Part shown: positions 16,423 to 25,449 of the stretch, in pieces
How positions within the stretch are numbered: the stretch's first letter is position 1
Layout of the letters: the number at the start of each line of letters is the position of its first letter
Source: Maricaulis sp017643475
GTDB taxonomy: Bacteria; Pseudomonadota; Alphaproteobacteria; Caulobacterales; Maricaulaceae
Direction of reading: 5' to 3'
Length of the DNA stretch: 64,000 bases
Assembly: GCF_047123815.1 (NCBI RefSeq)
Contig: NZ_CP138920.1
Coordinates: 2,170,001-2,234,000 of the forward strand
Program-made: the position numbers and the translations under genes
The notes under the pieces: model-generated
What the model was told of the DNA's origin: nothing
The model's database searches: none
What the model saw: only the letters and a program-made list of their open reading frames with translations

Positions 16423-19400
16423 CTAGTTCGCTACAGCGCGGGACAGGCGTTCCAGCAGAACGTCGTCCACATGGCCGGTCCGCGGCAGACCCTGGTCCGC
16501 CTCAAAGGCCATGATGGCCTGGCGAGTACGATCTCCTATTGCGCCGTCAATCGGACCCGGGCGGTAACCCAGCACCGAGAGGAAACCCTGGGCGCGTTCA
16601 ATGTCGGCCGCGCTGGCAGAGGGTGTGCGATCCCATGCCTGTCCCTGATAGAGGCCGTTTGCCTGGGCGTCGATCGGGCGCGGCTGGAAGCTTTGGGCGA
16701 CCTGGCGCGCCTGAGACAGGGCTTCCGGCTCGAGTAGTTCCTCCAGCGCGATTGCGCGTTCGCCTGCCGTCGGATCGCTGTCATTGGCGGAGATCATGTA
16801 CCAAGCATAGGCGTCTGCAAGGCTCAAGGGAACTCCCTGGCCGCTCTCGAACAGAAGCGCGAGGTTGAACTGTGAATCGCCCAGGCCCAGCAGGGCAGCT
16901 TCCTGGAACCAGCGGGCCGCCGTTTCGAAATCACGCGGTGCGCCGGAGCCGTAGTAATACATCACGGCGAGATTGTGCATGGCACGGCGATGGCCGGAAT
17001 TGGCCGCACGTTCGGTCCAGCGGCGAGCGGCTTCCAGATCCATGTCGACGCCTTCGCCGGTTTCCAGCATTTTGGCGTAGCGATACTGTGCGGCCGGCAC
17101 ACCCTGTTCCGCAGCGCGGCGCAACAGGATTGACGCCGAAGCTAGGTCGCCGGCTTCCAGTTGGCGCATGCCCAACTGATAACGGGCGATCGGATTGCCG
17201 TCGGCAGCAGCGCTTTCCAGCGTGGTGCCACTTGTCGAGTTTGCCGCTTCGGTCGGGGCGATTTCGCGGGTCGAACGTTCGACGGACGATGATGCAGGTT
17301 CGTTTGTCACCGGCTCCGGGGTCGGCGTGATCGTCGCTGAGGCGTCAGCAACCTGGTCACGGGGCGGTGAAGCCTCAGCCTCTGCCGGCGTTGTTTCCGG
17401 TTCGGCGTCAAGGTTGGCAGCCGGGCTGGTCGTTGAGGAGGGCTGGGCCGGGGCCGCGAGGCCAGCCTCAACTTGGGCGATGAAGGCATCGTCGGAACGG
17501 GCATCTGCGATTGTGGAGCCATCCTCGCCCTGCAGCGCACCCCAGATCAGGATCGCGCCAGCGCCGCCAAGAGAGATGAGGGCCATGAGCGGGATGGCGA
17601 CCAGCGTTGCGCGGCTGAACTTGATCGGCCGGTTCTCGCGTTCATAGGGTGTGTAGGCAGTCGTGCGTGTGGTTTCGCGAGCTGCAGCGAGGAAATCCGC
17701 ATCGGCTGTTGCGCCAACCCGGGCTGCCGGGCGCGGCTGGGCAGGAGCCTTGGGCGCTGCCTTTGCTTGGGGCGCAGGAGTACTCGTCTCGGCCTGTTGG
17801 CGCGCTCGTTCTTCGGCGATACGGCGCCGTTTCTGGCGGCGGGTCTCGCCGCGCGGAATCTCTGCCTGTGCCTGTGCCTGTGCCTGTGCCTGCTCCGCCG
17901 GAGCCTGCGGTGCCGGTAGTGTCGCTTCCGGTTCACGCAGAACCGGCGCGTTTGGCACAAAGGGTTCGTCCGTCAGGAAGGGATCGGTCTTGCCGCTTTC
18001 AAAAGCGCTGACCGGAACCTCAGCCTGGGGCGGCGGTCCCAGCGGGGCGTCGAAATCGAACGGATCATAATCGTCGGAACTGGTGATGACCGGTTCGGCG
18101 CGCTGGGCCGTTTCGTTTGCGGGTTTTTCGTCAACCGTTTCGGTATCGGGTGCCTTGTCGCGGCTCTCGATCGCCTCGAGCCGGTCGGCGAGCGCAGTCA
18201 TCGCGCGCTGGACGGGGGTCAGAGTCTCTTCGGTTTCGTTGCGCACTGCAGCCAGCTTGTCCTGGACACCCTGCAACGCATCCTCGATGCGTGTCGCTGT
18301 GCGTTCCTCGGACTGGCGCAGGCGGTCTTCCAGCTCTGCCTCGCGGTCAGGACGATTGTTCTCGATCCGCTCGATCGCGTCGGCCATGCGGTCAGTGACC
18401 TGTTCGACGGCCTTGGTCGAGCGTTCCTCGGAGCGCTGGATGCGATCGGCCAGGGAGCGGCCCAGGCGCGTGACCTCATCGGCCATGCGGCGCATGGATT
18501 CCTTGTTTTCCTGGCGAACCTCGTCGATGCGGTGGTTGAGCGTTTCTTCCGAGCGGCGGTCCTGGCGGGCCTCCTCGGCACGTCGCTCGCTCTCGGTCAG
18601 GCGCTGGTCAATGGCCTGGGCCAGGCGGCTGATCTCGTCGCCCAGGCGCGCCATGCTGTCAGCCTGGCGACGATCTGCGTCCTCGACGCGAATGCCGGTC
18701 GATCCGACCTGGTCGCGGAGATCCGTGACAATGCGGGATACATCGTCCTGCAGACGCTCGAAGCGACGCTCCAGCTCGACATTGTCATTGGTGTTGCGCG
18801 TTTCCAGTGCGCGCAGGCGTTCGTCCAGACGTGCGAAGGACGTCTCCAGCGTGCGCGCGGTATCATTGGTACGACGCTCGGAGTCCTCGACGCGTTCCGT
18901 GAACTCCTTGAGATTGTCCGCGCGCGATTCCAGCTTGTCGACACGCTTGTTGGTCTCGTCGATCAGCTCACGGGCAGCGATGCCACCGGTCTGTTCCTGT
19001 TCATGCAGGCGGGCGGAGACGTCATTTTCGTGTTCATAGAGGCGGCGGGCGAGCTTCATCACCGTGGCGTGGATAGCCTTGGTGTCCTCGCCACTGGTCG
19101 CGGAAACGCTGGTTTCCAGCTTGCGCAGCCGGTCGGCGATCTCGCCCTGGCTGCGATTGACGCTGTCTATGCTCTTGTCGGTCTCGTCCAGCTTGGCGCC
19201 CTGGCGTTGGGCAACCTTGGCGACATTGGTGGCAAGCTGGGTAATGGCCCTGTCGAGTTCGGACAGGGTGGAGCTGGAGGCCTGTTCGGCTTTTTCGATG
19301 CGATCGGACAGGCGGTTAATCATCGCCCTGAGCAGGCGGTCATCATCGTTGGCGACATCGCCGTCAAAGCCGGGAAAGGCTTCCAGGGCGTCGTCCCACT

Positions 19401-19545
19401 GGGTCGTTGCGGGATCATTGTCGTCGAGAATGACGCGGTTCAGCCATTCACCCAGAGTCATGCCCTGCTTGCGTGCAGCAGTCTTCGCCCGCGCCCTTGC
19501 ACGCGGGTCGATTCCTTTCACGCTCCAGGGACCCCCAGATGACAT
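16423..19545 (-). CDS. podJ: PodJ-like polar localization protein (coiled coil, TM, SEL1 repeats, peptidoglycan-binding domain)
   Basis: 1040 residues, close to Caulobacter PodJ (about 970). The N-terminus has the conserved block PWSVKGIDPRARARAKTAAR and MTLGEWLNRVI. Residues ~75-480 are coiled coil with dense Glu/Arg heptads. A Pro/Ala-rich linker contains AQAQAQAQA, encoded by a GCCTGT hexamer repeat near 17870-17890. One membrane helix follows (LVAIPLMALISLGGAGAILIW, ~640-660). The periplasmic half has SEL1 repeats (ARYQLGMRQLEAGDLASA, AQYRYAKMLETGEGVDMDLE, AMHNLAVMYYYGSGAPRDFE, SQFNLALLFESGQGVPLSLA) and a C-terminal peptidoglycan-binding domain (AQGFLSVLGYRPGPIDGAIGD). In Caulobacter PodJ organises the new pole for pili, holdfast and division signalling. 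Orthology is inferred from this architecture. Confidence 0.88.
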   Translation of the reverse strand: MSSGGPWSVKGIDPRARARAKTAARKQGMTLGEWLNRVILDDNDPATTQWDDALEAFPGFDGDVANDDDRLLRAMINRLSDRIEKAEQASSSTLSELDRAITQLATNVAKVAQRQGAKLDETDKSIDSVNRSQGEIADRLRKLETSVSATSGEDTKAIHATVMKLARRLYEHENDVSARLHEQEQTGGIAARELIDETNKRVDKLESRADNLKEFTERVEDSERRTNDTARTLETSFARLDERLRALETRNTNDNVELERRFERLQDDVSRIVTDLRDQVGSTGIRVEDADRRQADSMARLGDEISRLAQAIDQRLTESERRAEEARQDRRSEETLNHRIDEVRQENKESMRRMADEVTRLGRSLADRIQRSEERSTKAVEQVTDRMADAIERIENNRPDREAELEDRLRQSEERTATRIEDALQGVQDKLAAVRNETEETLTPVQRAMTALADRLEAIESRDKAPDTETVDEKPANETAQRAEPVITSSDDYDPFDFDAPLGPPPQAEVPVSAFESGKTDPFLTDEPFVPNAPVLREPEATLPAPQAPAEQAQAQAQAQAEIPRGETRRQKRRRIAEERARQQAETSTPAPQAKAAPKAPAQPRPAARVGATADADFLAAARETTRTTAYTPYERENRPIKFSRATLVAIPLMALISLGGAGAILIWGALQGEDGSTIADARSDDAFIAQVEAGLAAPAQPSSTTSPAANLDAEPETTPAEAEASPPRDQVADASATITPTPEPVTNEPASSSVERSTREIAPTEAANSTSGTTLESAAADGNPIARYQLGMRQLEAGDLASASILLRRAAEQGVPAAQYRYAKMLETGEGVDMDLEAARRWTERAANSGHRRAMHNLAVMYYYGSGAPRDFETAARWFQEAALLGLGDSQFNLALLFESGQGVPLSLADAYAWYMISANDSDPTAGERAIALEELLEPEALSQARQVAQSFQPRPIDAQANGLYQGQAWDRTPSASAADIERAQGFLSVLGYRPGPIDGAIGDRTRQAIMAFEADQGLPRTGHVDDVLLERLSRAVAN

Positions 19546-19585
19546 CCGAATCGCTTTCTTCTCGCCCAGGCCAACGCTATCTGCC

Positions 19586-19726
19586 GGTTAATATTGTGTA
19601 AACCGAGCGCGGTGGCACTAGATCTAGTGTTTCCACACGAAAATCAGGGAATCGCGAGCGGGCCCTGAAATCCTGAGTCTAGACAAGGAGATGACTCGGT
19701 TAATGCGCCGTAAAATATGTGGATAA
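19586..19726 (-). promoter_or_regulatory. Upstream region of podJ with CtrA-like site and DnaA box
   Basis: Read on the minus strand, TTTA-N7-TTAACC at 19602-19586 is one mismatch from the CtrA consensus TTAA-N7-TTAACC, about 45 bp before the podJ start. A perfect DnaA box TTATCCACA lies at 19726-19718, and another TTAACC at 19703-19698. In Caulobacter podJ is controlled by DnaA, GcrA and CtrA, so these sites fit cell-cycle regulation. The sites are seen; binding is inferred. Confidence 0.5.
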
Positions 19727-19733
19727 GTCCGTG

Positions 19734-21248
19734 CTATTGAGCAGCGGCGAAGAAGCGCGGCGAGATATTGCGCAGACGCTCCTCCAGGGCCGCCGCTTCG
19801 CGTTGCGGCGTATCGGATGTGATGGAGGGCAGGGCGCGGGCGATATCGAACAGGAGCCAGGCCGTCTCGATATCATTCTGACTGACCGCATAACGACCGG
19901 CATGCCAGTAGAGGAGGGGCGCCGCCGGGTCGATCTGGGCCGAGGTCGCGAAATAGTCCAGCGGCAAGGTGTCGGTGCCCGGAACACGCGCCGCCGCCTG
20001 TGCGGACATCAGGTTCGCCGCGGCACCGGCGTAGTCGGTGCGATCCGTAAGGCCGGAAAGTGCCTCGATCAGGGCGGCCGGATCCGTGGCGCGGTTTGCC
20101 ACGGCGCTGGCCACGGTCTGGAAGTCCTGGTTGCCCAGTCCTGCAATGATGATGCGGGTCATGGCGGAGCACAGCTCGCTGGACGTGTTGGGTTGGCACT
20201 CACCCTCATGCTGGCTTCCCTGCATCAAGGTCAGGTAGGCGCCGGGCAGGTCTCCGGCCTGCATCAGGGATTGAGAGGCGAACAAGAAGTTCTCGGTTGT
20301 GGGCATGGTCTCCGGGCGGCGTGTTGCAGCCAGGCCCTTGTGGATGATCGTGCTCAAGGCGTCGTTTGCCGGCAAATAGCCCGTCGCATCGGATTCGACC
20401 CGGCCGGCCGGCCAGGGGAAGGCGCGCTCCTCGACGTTGCTGCGCAGCAGCGTCCAGGTCTCGCGGCGGCCGTCCGGGCTGGAGGGGCTGAAGACGAGAA
20501 ATGAGAAGCTGTCTGGCAATTGTCCGAGCGATCCAGCAGAGCCAATGGCGTCCGGGTGGATTGGCAGGGTATGTCGCATCCATCGGGTGAGCTGGTCGTA
20601 AAGTGCGTTGTCGCCGCGTTCGCCCGGGACGACGCTGTAAACGGCACTGCCATCCGGTGTGCGCCGGATCTCGATCAGGCCGGCCTCGGTCTCGCTGCGG
20701 ACCAGGTCAACCGGATTGGCGCGAATGCCGGTTGCGGCCTCGATCCAGAAACGTTCAAAGCTCACCCCGCCCGGCCCGGCGATCTCCTCAAGCTCGCCGC
20801 CGCGCGTAAACCGGGTGAAGACGTCCATCTGGCGATGGGCGCTTGCGGCCATCGCAGTATTGGTCACGTGTTCATCGGTGACAGTCAGGACGCGTCCGGT
20901 CGTGAAGTCGTAGATCGTGCTGCCGTCCTGCACATAGCCATCGCCAAACGTCAGGTTCCGCATCTGGGTGTCGGTGGGTTCGCCGGCCAGGGTCTGGCGT
21001 TCAACCCGCCAGCGGGTTTGGGTGACTGTTTCGCCGGTTTCTCCGCGCAGGGCGAGATAGGCGCTGCGACCCAGGTGAGCGCCCGCCACAGCCGGCGTTT
21101 GTGTCGGCGTATCCTCGCTTGTTTCCAGTTGCAGCGGCTGCGGCGCAAGGATGGAGAAGGGGTCGGCCGGATCCTGTTGCGCGATAGCTGTGGAGCTGCT
21201 GCCGATCAGGAGGCCGGAGAGGGCAAGAAGACGCGTGAAACTGAACAT
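19734..21248 (-). CDS. Exported protein of unknown function
   Basis: 504 residues from ATG 21248, chosen because it begins a clean signal peptide (MFSFTRLLALSGLLIGSSST... AIAQ/QD); the frame is open further upstream but without a better start. The mature part starts with a beta-rich domain (TQTRWRVERQTLAGEPTDTQMRN, TFTTGRVLTVTDEHV-like strands) and ends in a helical, TPR-like region (FLFASQSLMQAGDLPGAYLTLMQG, ALIEALSGLTDRTDYAGAAANL). One Cys pair (GECQPNTSSELC) could form a disulfide. No family recognised. Divergent from merR with a 121-bp promoter region between. Confidence 0.75.
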   Translation of the reverse strand: MFSFTRLLALSGLLIGSSSTAIAQQDPADPFSILAPQPLQLETSEDTPTQTPAVAGAHLGRSAYLALRGETGETVTQTRWRVERQTLAGEPTDTQMRNLTFGDGYVQDGSTIYDFTTGRVLTVTDEHVTNTAMAASAHRQMDVFTRFTRGGELEEIAGPGGVSFERFWIEAATGIRANPVDLVRSETEAGLIEIRRTPDGSAVYSVVPGERGDNALYDQLTRWMRHTLPIHPDAIGSAGSLGQLPDSFSFLVFSPSSPDGRRETWTLLRSNVEERAFPWPAGRVESDATGYLPANDALSTIIHKGLAATRRPETMPTTENFLFASQSLMQAGDLPGAYLTLMQGSQHEGECQPNTSSELCSAMTRIIIAGLGNQDFQTVASAVANRATDPAALIEALSGLTDRTDYAGAAANLMSAQAAARVPGTDTLPLDYFATSAQIDPAAPLLYWHAGRYAVSQNDIETAWLLFDIARALPSITSDTPQREAAALEERLRNISPRFFAAAQ

Positions 21249-21327
21249 GGCCGGATACTGCCGCGTCAAGCGCGGCGAGAAAAGGGCGAAGCATGTGGAA
21301 AGGTAAATTCGAACATGCGTCATAAAT

Positions 21328-21366
21328 TTGACGTTGACGTTCGCGTAATCATGTGAACATTGTTCA
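21328..21366 (+). promoter_or_regulatory. Divergent promoter region with MerR-type and palindromic operator candidates
   Basis: Directly before the merR start (21370) are repeated ACGTT elements, TTGACGTTGACGTTCGCG (21328-21345), reminiscent of the TTGACGTTTACGTAA-like sites of fatty-acid/branched-chain MerR regulators, and a perfect inverted repeat TGAACA-T-TGTTCA (21354-21366). The first TTGACG also could serve as a -35. Which element the MerR protein uses is unknown. Confidence 0.45.
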
Positions 21367-21369
21367 TTC

Positions 21370-21858
21370 ATGGTCAAACCTGTTCCGCCCGATACTGAAT
21401 TCACCATCCGCGAACTCTCCAAGGAGTTCGACGTTACCCCGCGCACGCTACGCTTTTATGAGCAGAAGGGCATGATCACGCCCATGCGCCGGGGCGCTTC
21501 CCGTGTTTATTCCGCCATGGATCGTGCGCGTATCGAGCTGATCCTGCGCGGCAAGCGCGTCGGCTTTGCGCTCGACGAGATCAAGGAAATGCTGGACCTG
21601 CGCTTCATCGACAGCCGCGACCCGCAGGTGCTTGACGCGACGATCGAGCGTTTCGAGAGCCGCATTGGTGTGCTTGAACAGCAGCGCGAGGATGTCGAGC
21701 GCGCGCTGGAAGAGATGAATGCCGGCCTGGACTGGCTGAATGCCCGCCTCAACGAGAACGAGCCGTCCGAAGAAATCAAACGTCGCGCCCGGGCCTTCGA
21801 AGCCCTGGCGTCCGCCCGCCTGGAAGACTGGACGGGCATGCCCCCGAGTTCCTCTTAG
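21370..21858 (+). CDS. MerR-family regulator of the fatty acid degradation operon
   Basis: 162 residues: the winged HTH (TIRELSKEFDVTPRTLRFYEQKGMITPMRRGASRVYSAMDRARI) followed by a long dimerisation helix (LEQQREDVERALEEMNAGLDWLNARL). There are no metal-binding cysteines, so it belongs to the ligand-sensing rather than metal-sensing MerR proteins, like LiuR-type regulators of acyl-CoA catabolism. It is the first gene before acyl-CoA dehydrogenase (57-bp gap containing a small CGGGG/CCCCG hairpin at 21876-21891). Control of the downstream operon is inferred from position. Confidence 0.88.
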   Translation: MVKPVPPDTEFTIRELSKEFDVTPRTLRFYEQKGMITPMRRGASRVYSAMDRARIELILRGKRVGFALDEIKEMLDLRFIDSRDPQVLDATIERFESRIGVLEQQREDVERALEEMNAGLDWLNARLNENEPSEEIKRRARAFEALASARLEDWTGMPPSSS

Positions 21859-21915
21859 AGTTTCATCCCTTTACGGGGCTCAGACCCCGCACTGACTGAT
21901 TGTTGGAGATAAATC

Positions 21916-23703
21916 ATGGCAGCCTATCGCGCTCCTGTTCGTGACCAGATGTTTGTCCTGAATGACGTCCTGGATGTTGGCCAATATGGCCATCTGCCCG
22001 GTTTTGCCGATGCGGACGTGGATACCATGGCCGCGATCCTGGAAGAGGGCGGCAAGTTCTGCGAGGGCGTGCTGGCCCCGATCTCCAAGGTCGGCGATGT
22101 GGAAGGCTGTACGCGTGACGATGACGGCAATGTCACTACGCCGACCGGCTGGAAGGAAGCCTTCCAGCAGATGTCCGAAGCGGGCTGGACGGCGCTGTCC
22201 TCTGATCCGGAATATGGTGGCCAGGGCCTGCCGCACGTTCTCAATCTTGCGGTCAACGAGATGGTCTCCTCCTCGAATATGGCGTTTGGCATGTATCCGG
22301 GTCTGACCCTGGGTGCGGCTGCGGCGCTGCACACCGGTGGTACCGACGAGCAGAAGGCGCTTTACCTGCCCAAGATGATCTCCTGCCAGTGGGGCGGGAC
22401 GATGAACCTGACCGAGCCGCATTGCGGAACGGATCTGGGCATGCTGCGCACCAAGGCTGTTCCGCAGGCGGACGGCTCCTACAAGATCACCGGCCAGAAG
22501 ATCTGGATTTCCTCCGGCGAGCACGACATGGCCGAGAACATCGTCCATCTCGTCCTGGCCCGTATCGAAGGCGCCCCGGAAGGCGTGAAGGGGATTTCCC
22601 TCTTCGTCGTGCCGAAATTCATTCCGGATGCCGACGGCAATCCGGGCGAGCGCAACAATGCCAAATGCGGTGGCCTGGAACACAAGATGGGCATCCACGG
22701 CAACGCCACCTGCGTCATGGACTATGACGAGGCGACCGGCTGGCTCGTGGGCGAGGAGAACAAGGGTCTCAAGATCATGTTTATCATGATGAATGAGGCG
22801 CGGCTGGGCGTGGGCCTGCAGGGCTATGCCCTGGCCGAGGCGGCCTATCAGCAATCCCTCGATTTCGCCAAGGACCGTATCCAGGGCCGCTCCCTGACCG
22901 GACCGAAAAACCCGAACGGCCCGGCCGACCCGATCATTGTGCACCCGGATGTGCGGCGCATGCTGATGGATCAGAAATCCTTTGTCGAAGCGGCGCGTTG
23001 TTTCGCCTTCTGGACGGCCCTGCACGGCGATCTGGAGGAGAAGTCTGACGATCCGACCATGCGTGAGAAGGGCGGCGACTACATGGCGCTGCTGACCCCG
23101 ATCGTGAAGTCCTATCTGACCGGCAAGGGCTATGACATGGTCTCCAACGGTCTGCAGATCCACGGTGGTTCCGGCTTTACCGAGGAATGGGGTGCGTCCC
23201 AGCTTTTGCGCGATGCTCGCATCACCCTGATCTATGAAGGTACCAACGGCGTCCAGGCGCTCGACCTGGTGGGCCGCAAGCTGGCGATGAACGGCATGCG
23301 CCCGATCACGACCTTCATGGGTGAGCTCGATGCCTTCATCGCCGAGGGCGGTGACGAGACGACACAGCCCTTCATCGATGCGCTGGCGGAGTGCCGCGAC
23401 AAGCTGAAACAGGGCACGGACTGGCTGATGAACAATGCGCTGGAGAATTTCGACCATGCCGGCGCGGGCAGCCACGACTATCTCAACCTCTTCGGCCTCA
23501 CCTGCCTGACTTACATGTGGGCCAAAATGGCCAAGGTTTCCGCGGCCAAGGTCGCCGCGGGCGATAGCGACCCTATCTATGCCAACAAGCTGGTCACCGG
23601 CCGCTACTTTATCGAGCGCTGGGTGCCGGAAGCCGCCATGCATCTCGCCAAGGTAGAAGCCGGCGCAGACAGCATGATGGAACTCGACGCGGAGGCGTTC
23701 TAA
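21916..23703 (+). CDS. Acyl-CoA dehydrogenase with C-terminal extension
   Basis: 595 residues, the long (~600) bacterial acyl-CoA dehydrogenase class. Seen: YGGQGLPHVLN, the FAD/substrate motif MNLTEPHCGTDLG, KITGQKIWISSGEHD, LGVGLQGYALAEAAYQQSL, QIHGGSGFTEEWGASQLLRDARI and LIYEGTNGVQALDLVGRKL, the last carrying the catalytic glutamate. An extra C-terminal helical domain follows. It catalyses the first, FAD-linked step of beta-oxidation, passing electrons to ETF. ATG 21916 with GGAGAT upstream. First enzyme gene of the operon. Confidence 0.95.
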   Translation: MAAYRAPVRDQMFVLNDVLDVGQYGHLPGFADADVDTMAAILEEGGKFCEGVLAPISKVGDVEGCTRDDDGNVTTPTGWKEAFQQMSEAGWTALSSDPEYGGQGLPHVLNLAVNEMVSSSNMAFGMYPGLTLGAAAALHTGGTDEQKALYLPKMISCQWGGTMNLTEPHCGTDLGMLRTKAVPQADGSYKITGQKIWISSGEHDMAENIVHLVLARIEGAPEGVKGISLFVVPKFIPDADGNPGERNNAKCGGLEHKMGIHGNATCVMDYDEATGWLVGEENKGLKIMFIMMNEARLGVGLQGYALAEAAYQQSLDFAKDRIQGRSLTGPKNPNGPADPIIVHPDVRRMLMDQKSFVEAARCFAFWTALHGDLEEKSDDPTMREKGGDYMALLTPIVKSYLTGKGYDMVSNGLQIHGGSGFTEEWGASQLLRDARITLIYEGTNGVQALDLVGRKLAMNGMRPITTFMGELDAFIAEGGDETTQPFIDALAECRDKLKQGTDWLMNNALENFDHAGAGSHDYLNLFGLTCLTYMWAKMAKVSAAKVAAGDSDPIYANKLVTGRYFIERWVPEAAMHLAKVEAGADSMMELDAEAF

Positions 23704-23801
23704 CGCGGCCGCTTCTGCCGGAGACCGTCCCGCCAAACGAGGATGGTCCCGGCTCGTGACGGTTGATCAGGCCCGCAAGGGTCAAAGGGGAGGATAATCA
23801 G

Positions 23802-24968
23802 GTGTTTCAGGACCCACTCAACGTACCAAAGCCGGCCTTTCTCGAGCGCGAGGATGTGCGCATGTTCGAGGATACGGTGCGCGCCTTCATGGCCAAGGAA
23901 TGTGTTCCCAATGCTGAACGCTGGGAAGAGCAGGGCATGGTCGATCGCGAGATCTGGACCAAGGCCGGTGAAGCCGGGCTGCTATGCCCGTCCGTGCCGG
24001 AGGAATATGGCGGCGCCGGTGGTGACTGGGGCCATGAATACGTCTTCCACACGGCCGGTGCCGAGGTCGGCGCCAGCGGCTGGGGCGTCGGTCTGCACAA
24101 CACGATCATCGCGCCCTACATCACCGAATTCGGTTCGGATGAGCAGAAAAAGTCGATCCTGCCGCGCATGATCTCCGGCGAGTTGATCGGCGCCATCGCC
24201 ATGTCGGAGCCGGGCACGGGTTCGGACCTGCAGAGTGTCAAGACGACGGCGGTCAAGGATGGCAATGGCTATCGCATCAACGGCCAGAAGACCTTCATCA
24301 CCAATGGCGGCTCCGCCAATTTCATCATCGTGGTCTGCAAGACCGACCCGACCAAGGGGTTTGACGGCGTCTCGCTGATGCTGGTCGAGACCGAGAAGGT
24401 CGAGGGTTTCAAGCGCGGTCGCTTGCTCGACAAGGTCGGCATGAAGGCCCAGGACACGGCTGAGCTGTTCTTCGAGGATGTCTGGGTGCCGGCCGATGCG
24501 CTGCTGGGTCCGGAAGAGGGCCAGGGTTTCATCCAGCTGATGAAAAAACTGCCCCAGGAGCGCCTGCAGATCGCCGTCCAGGGTGTCGGTGCCATGAAGC
24601 GCGCCCTGCACGAGACCATCACCTATACCAAGGAACGCCAGGCCTTTGGTCGCCCGATCCTGCATTTCCAGAACAGCCAGTTCAAACTCGCCGAGTGCAA
24701 GACCAAGGCGACGCTGGCCGAGGTGTTTGTGCACCATTGTTCAGAGCGTCTGATGAAGGGCGAGCTCGACGCCGCCACGGCCTCGATGGCGAAATACTGG
24801 GTGTCCGACGCTCAAAACGAAGTGATCGACGAGTGCGTTCAGCTGCACGGCGGCTATGGCTATATGAAGGAATACCCCATCGCCAGGATGTGGACCGACA
24901 GCCGTGTCCAGCGCATCTATGGCGGCACCAACGAGATCATGAAGCTGCTGATCGGAAGGACGCTTTAG
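23802..24968 (+). CDS. Acyl-CoA dehydrogenase, long-chain/LCAD-type
   Basis: 388 residues from GTG 23802, preferred over TTG 23763 because AAAGGGGAGG precedes it and the homologous start MFQDPL fits. Motifs: EEYGGAGGDWGHEYV, MSEPGTGSDLQSVKTTA, INGQKTFITNGGSANF, DKVGMKAQDTAELFFEDV. The C-terminal signature is RIYGGTNEIMKLLIGR with Gly where MCAD has its catalytic Glu; as in LCAD and isovaleryl-CoA dehydrogenases the base is probably the Glu in LPQERLQIA. Thus this operon carries two dehydrogenases with different active-site arrangements, likely for different chain lengths. Confidence 0.94.
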   Translation: MFQDPLNVPKPAFLEREDVRMFEDTVRAFMAKECVPNAERWEEQGMVDREIWTKAGEAGLLCPSVPEEYGGAGGDWGHEYVFHTAGAEVGASGWGVGLHNTIIAPYITEFGSDEQKKSILPRMISGELIGAIAMSEPGTGSDLQSVKTTAVKDGNGYRINGQKTFITNGGSANFIIVVCKTDPTKGFDGVSLMLVETEKVEGFKRGRLLDKVGMKAQDTAELFFEDVWVPADALLGPEEGQGFIQLMKKLPQERLQIAVQGVGAMKRALHETITYTKERQAFGRPILHFQNSQFKLAECKTKATLAEVFVHHCSERLMKGELDAATASMAKYWVSDAQNEVIDECVQLHGGYGYMKEYPIARMWTDSRVQRIYGGTNEIMKLLIGRTL

Positions 24969-24972
24969 CGCG

Positions 24973-25449
24973 ATGAGTGCGACCGCCACCACTATTGACC
25001 GCCGATTGTTTGCCCTGCTGCTCGCAGGTGCGCCGGTCGCGGTGGCGCACCTGGTAGATGCCTTTGCAATGTTCTTTTTTGTTCAAGAATTACCGGGTGG
25101 TGGTGTCGTCATTAGACAGATCACCGTCTTTGGCGGTTTGTTGAATGGGGATGTGATCGACGGTGGATATTCAGTTTTGCTTCTGGCGTTGGCACACGTG
25201 ATAGCGCTGATCGGCGTGAGCGTGCTTTGCGGCCGATTTCTCGAAAGCAAGGCCGAGCTGTTTGTGTTCGCTATCGGCTATGCGGTCTTCGTTGTGGTGC
25301 CAAGTGGTATCGTACCTGCGGTACTCGAAATCTCGGGAATGATGGCTCCCGCGAATGTTGGGTACGCATTTTTCGGGGCGTCGGTTCTGGCGTTAACGGC
25401 CTATCTGGCGGCCCGCATTTCCAATCGCGCCATTGCGAGGAGCTCCTGA
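24973..25449 (+). CDS. Four-helix membrane protein of unknown function
   Basis: 158 residues, four membrane segments (about 10-34, 58-84, 94-115, 123-145) with few charged residues. No family recognised. It is embedded in the fatty-acid degradation operon: 4 bp after the dehydrogenase and overlapping the PaiB-like gene (TGATG). Base composition is visibly less GC-rich than its neighbours (runs such as TTCTTTTTTGTTCAAG), which suggests later insertion. Function not inferable. Confidence 0.75.
   Translation: MSATATTIDRRLFALLLAGAPVAVAHLVDAFAMFFFVQELPGGGVVIRQITVFGGLLNGDVIDGGYSVLLLALAHVIALIGVSVLCGRFLESKAELFVFAIGYAVFVVVPSGIVPAVLEISGMMAPANVGYAFFGASVLALTAYLAARISNRAIARSS

Noticed and set aside
18083..19542. 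Long plus-strand frames opposite podJ
   Set aside because: Ser/Arg-rich low-complexity products that reflect the antisense of coiled-coil codons.
21880..23736. A 618-codon minus-strand frame opposite the first acyl-CoA dehydrogenase
   Set aside because: Shadow of an unambiguous enzyme; His/Asp-rich nonsense composition and no ribosome site.
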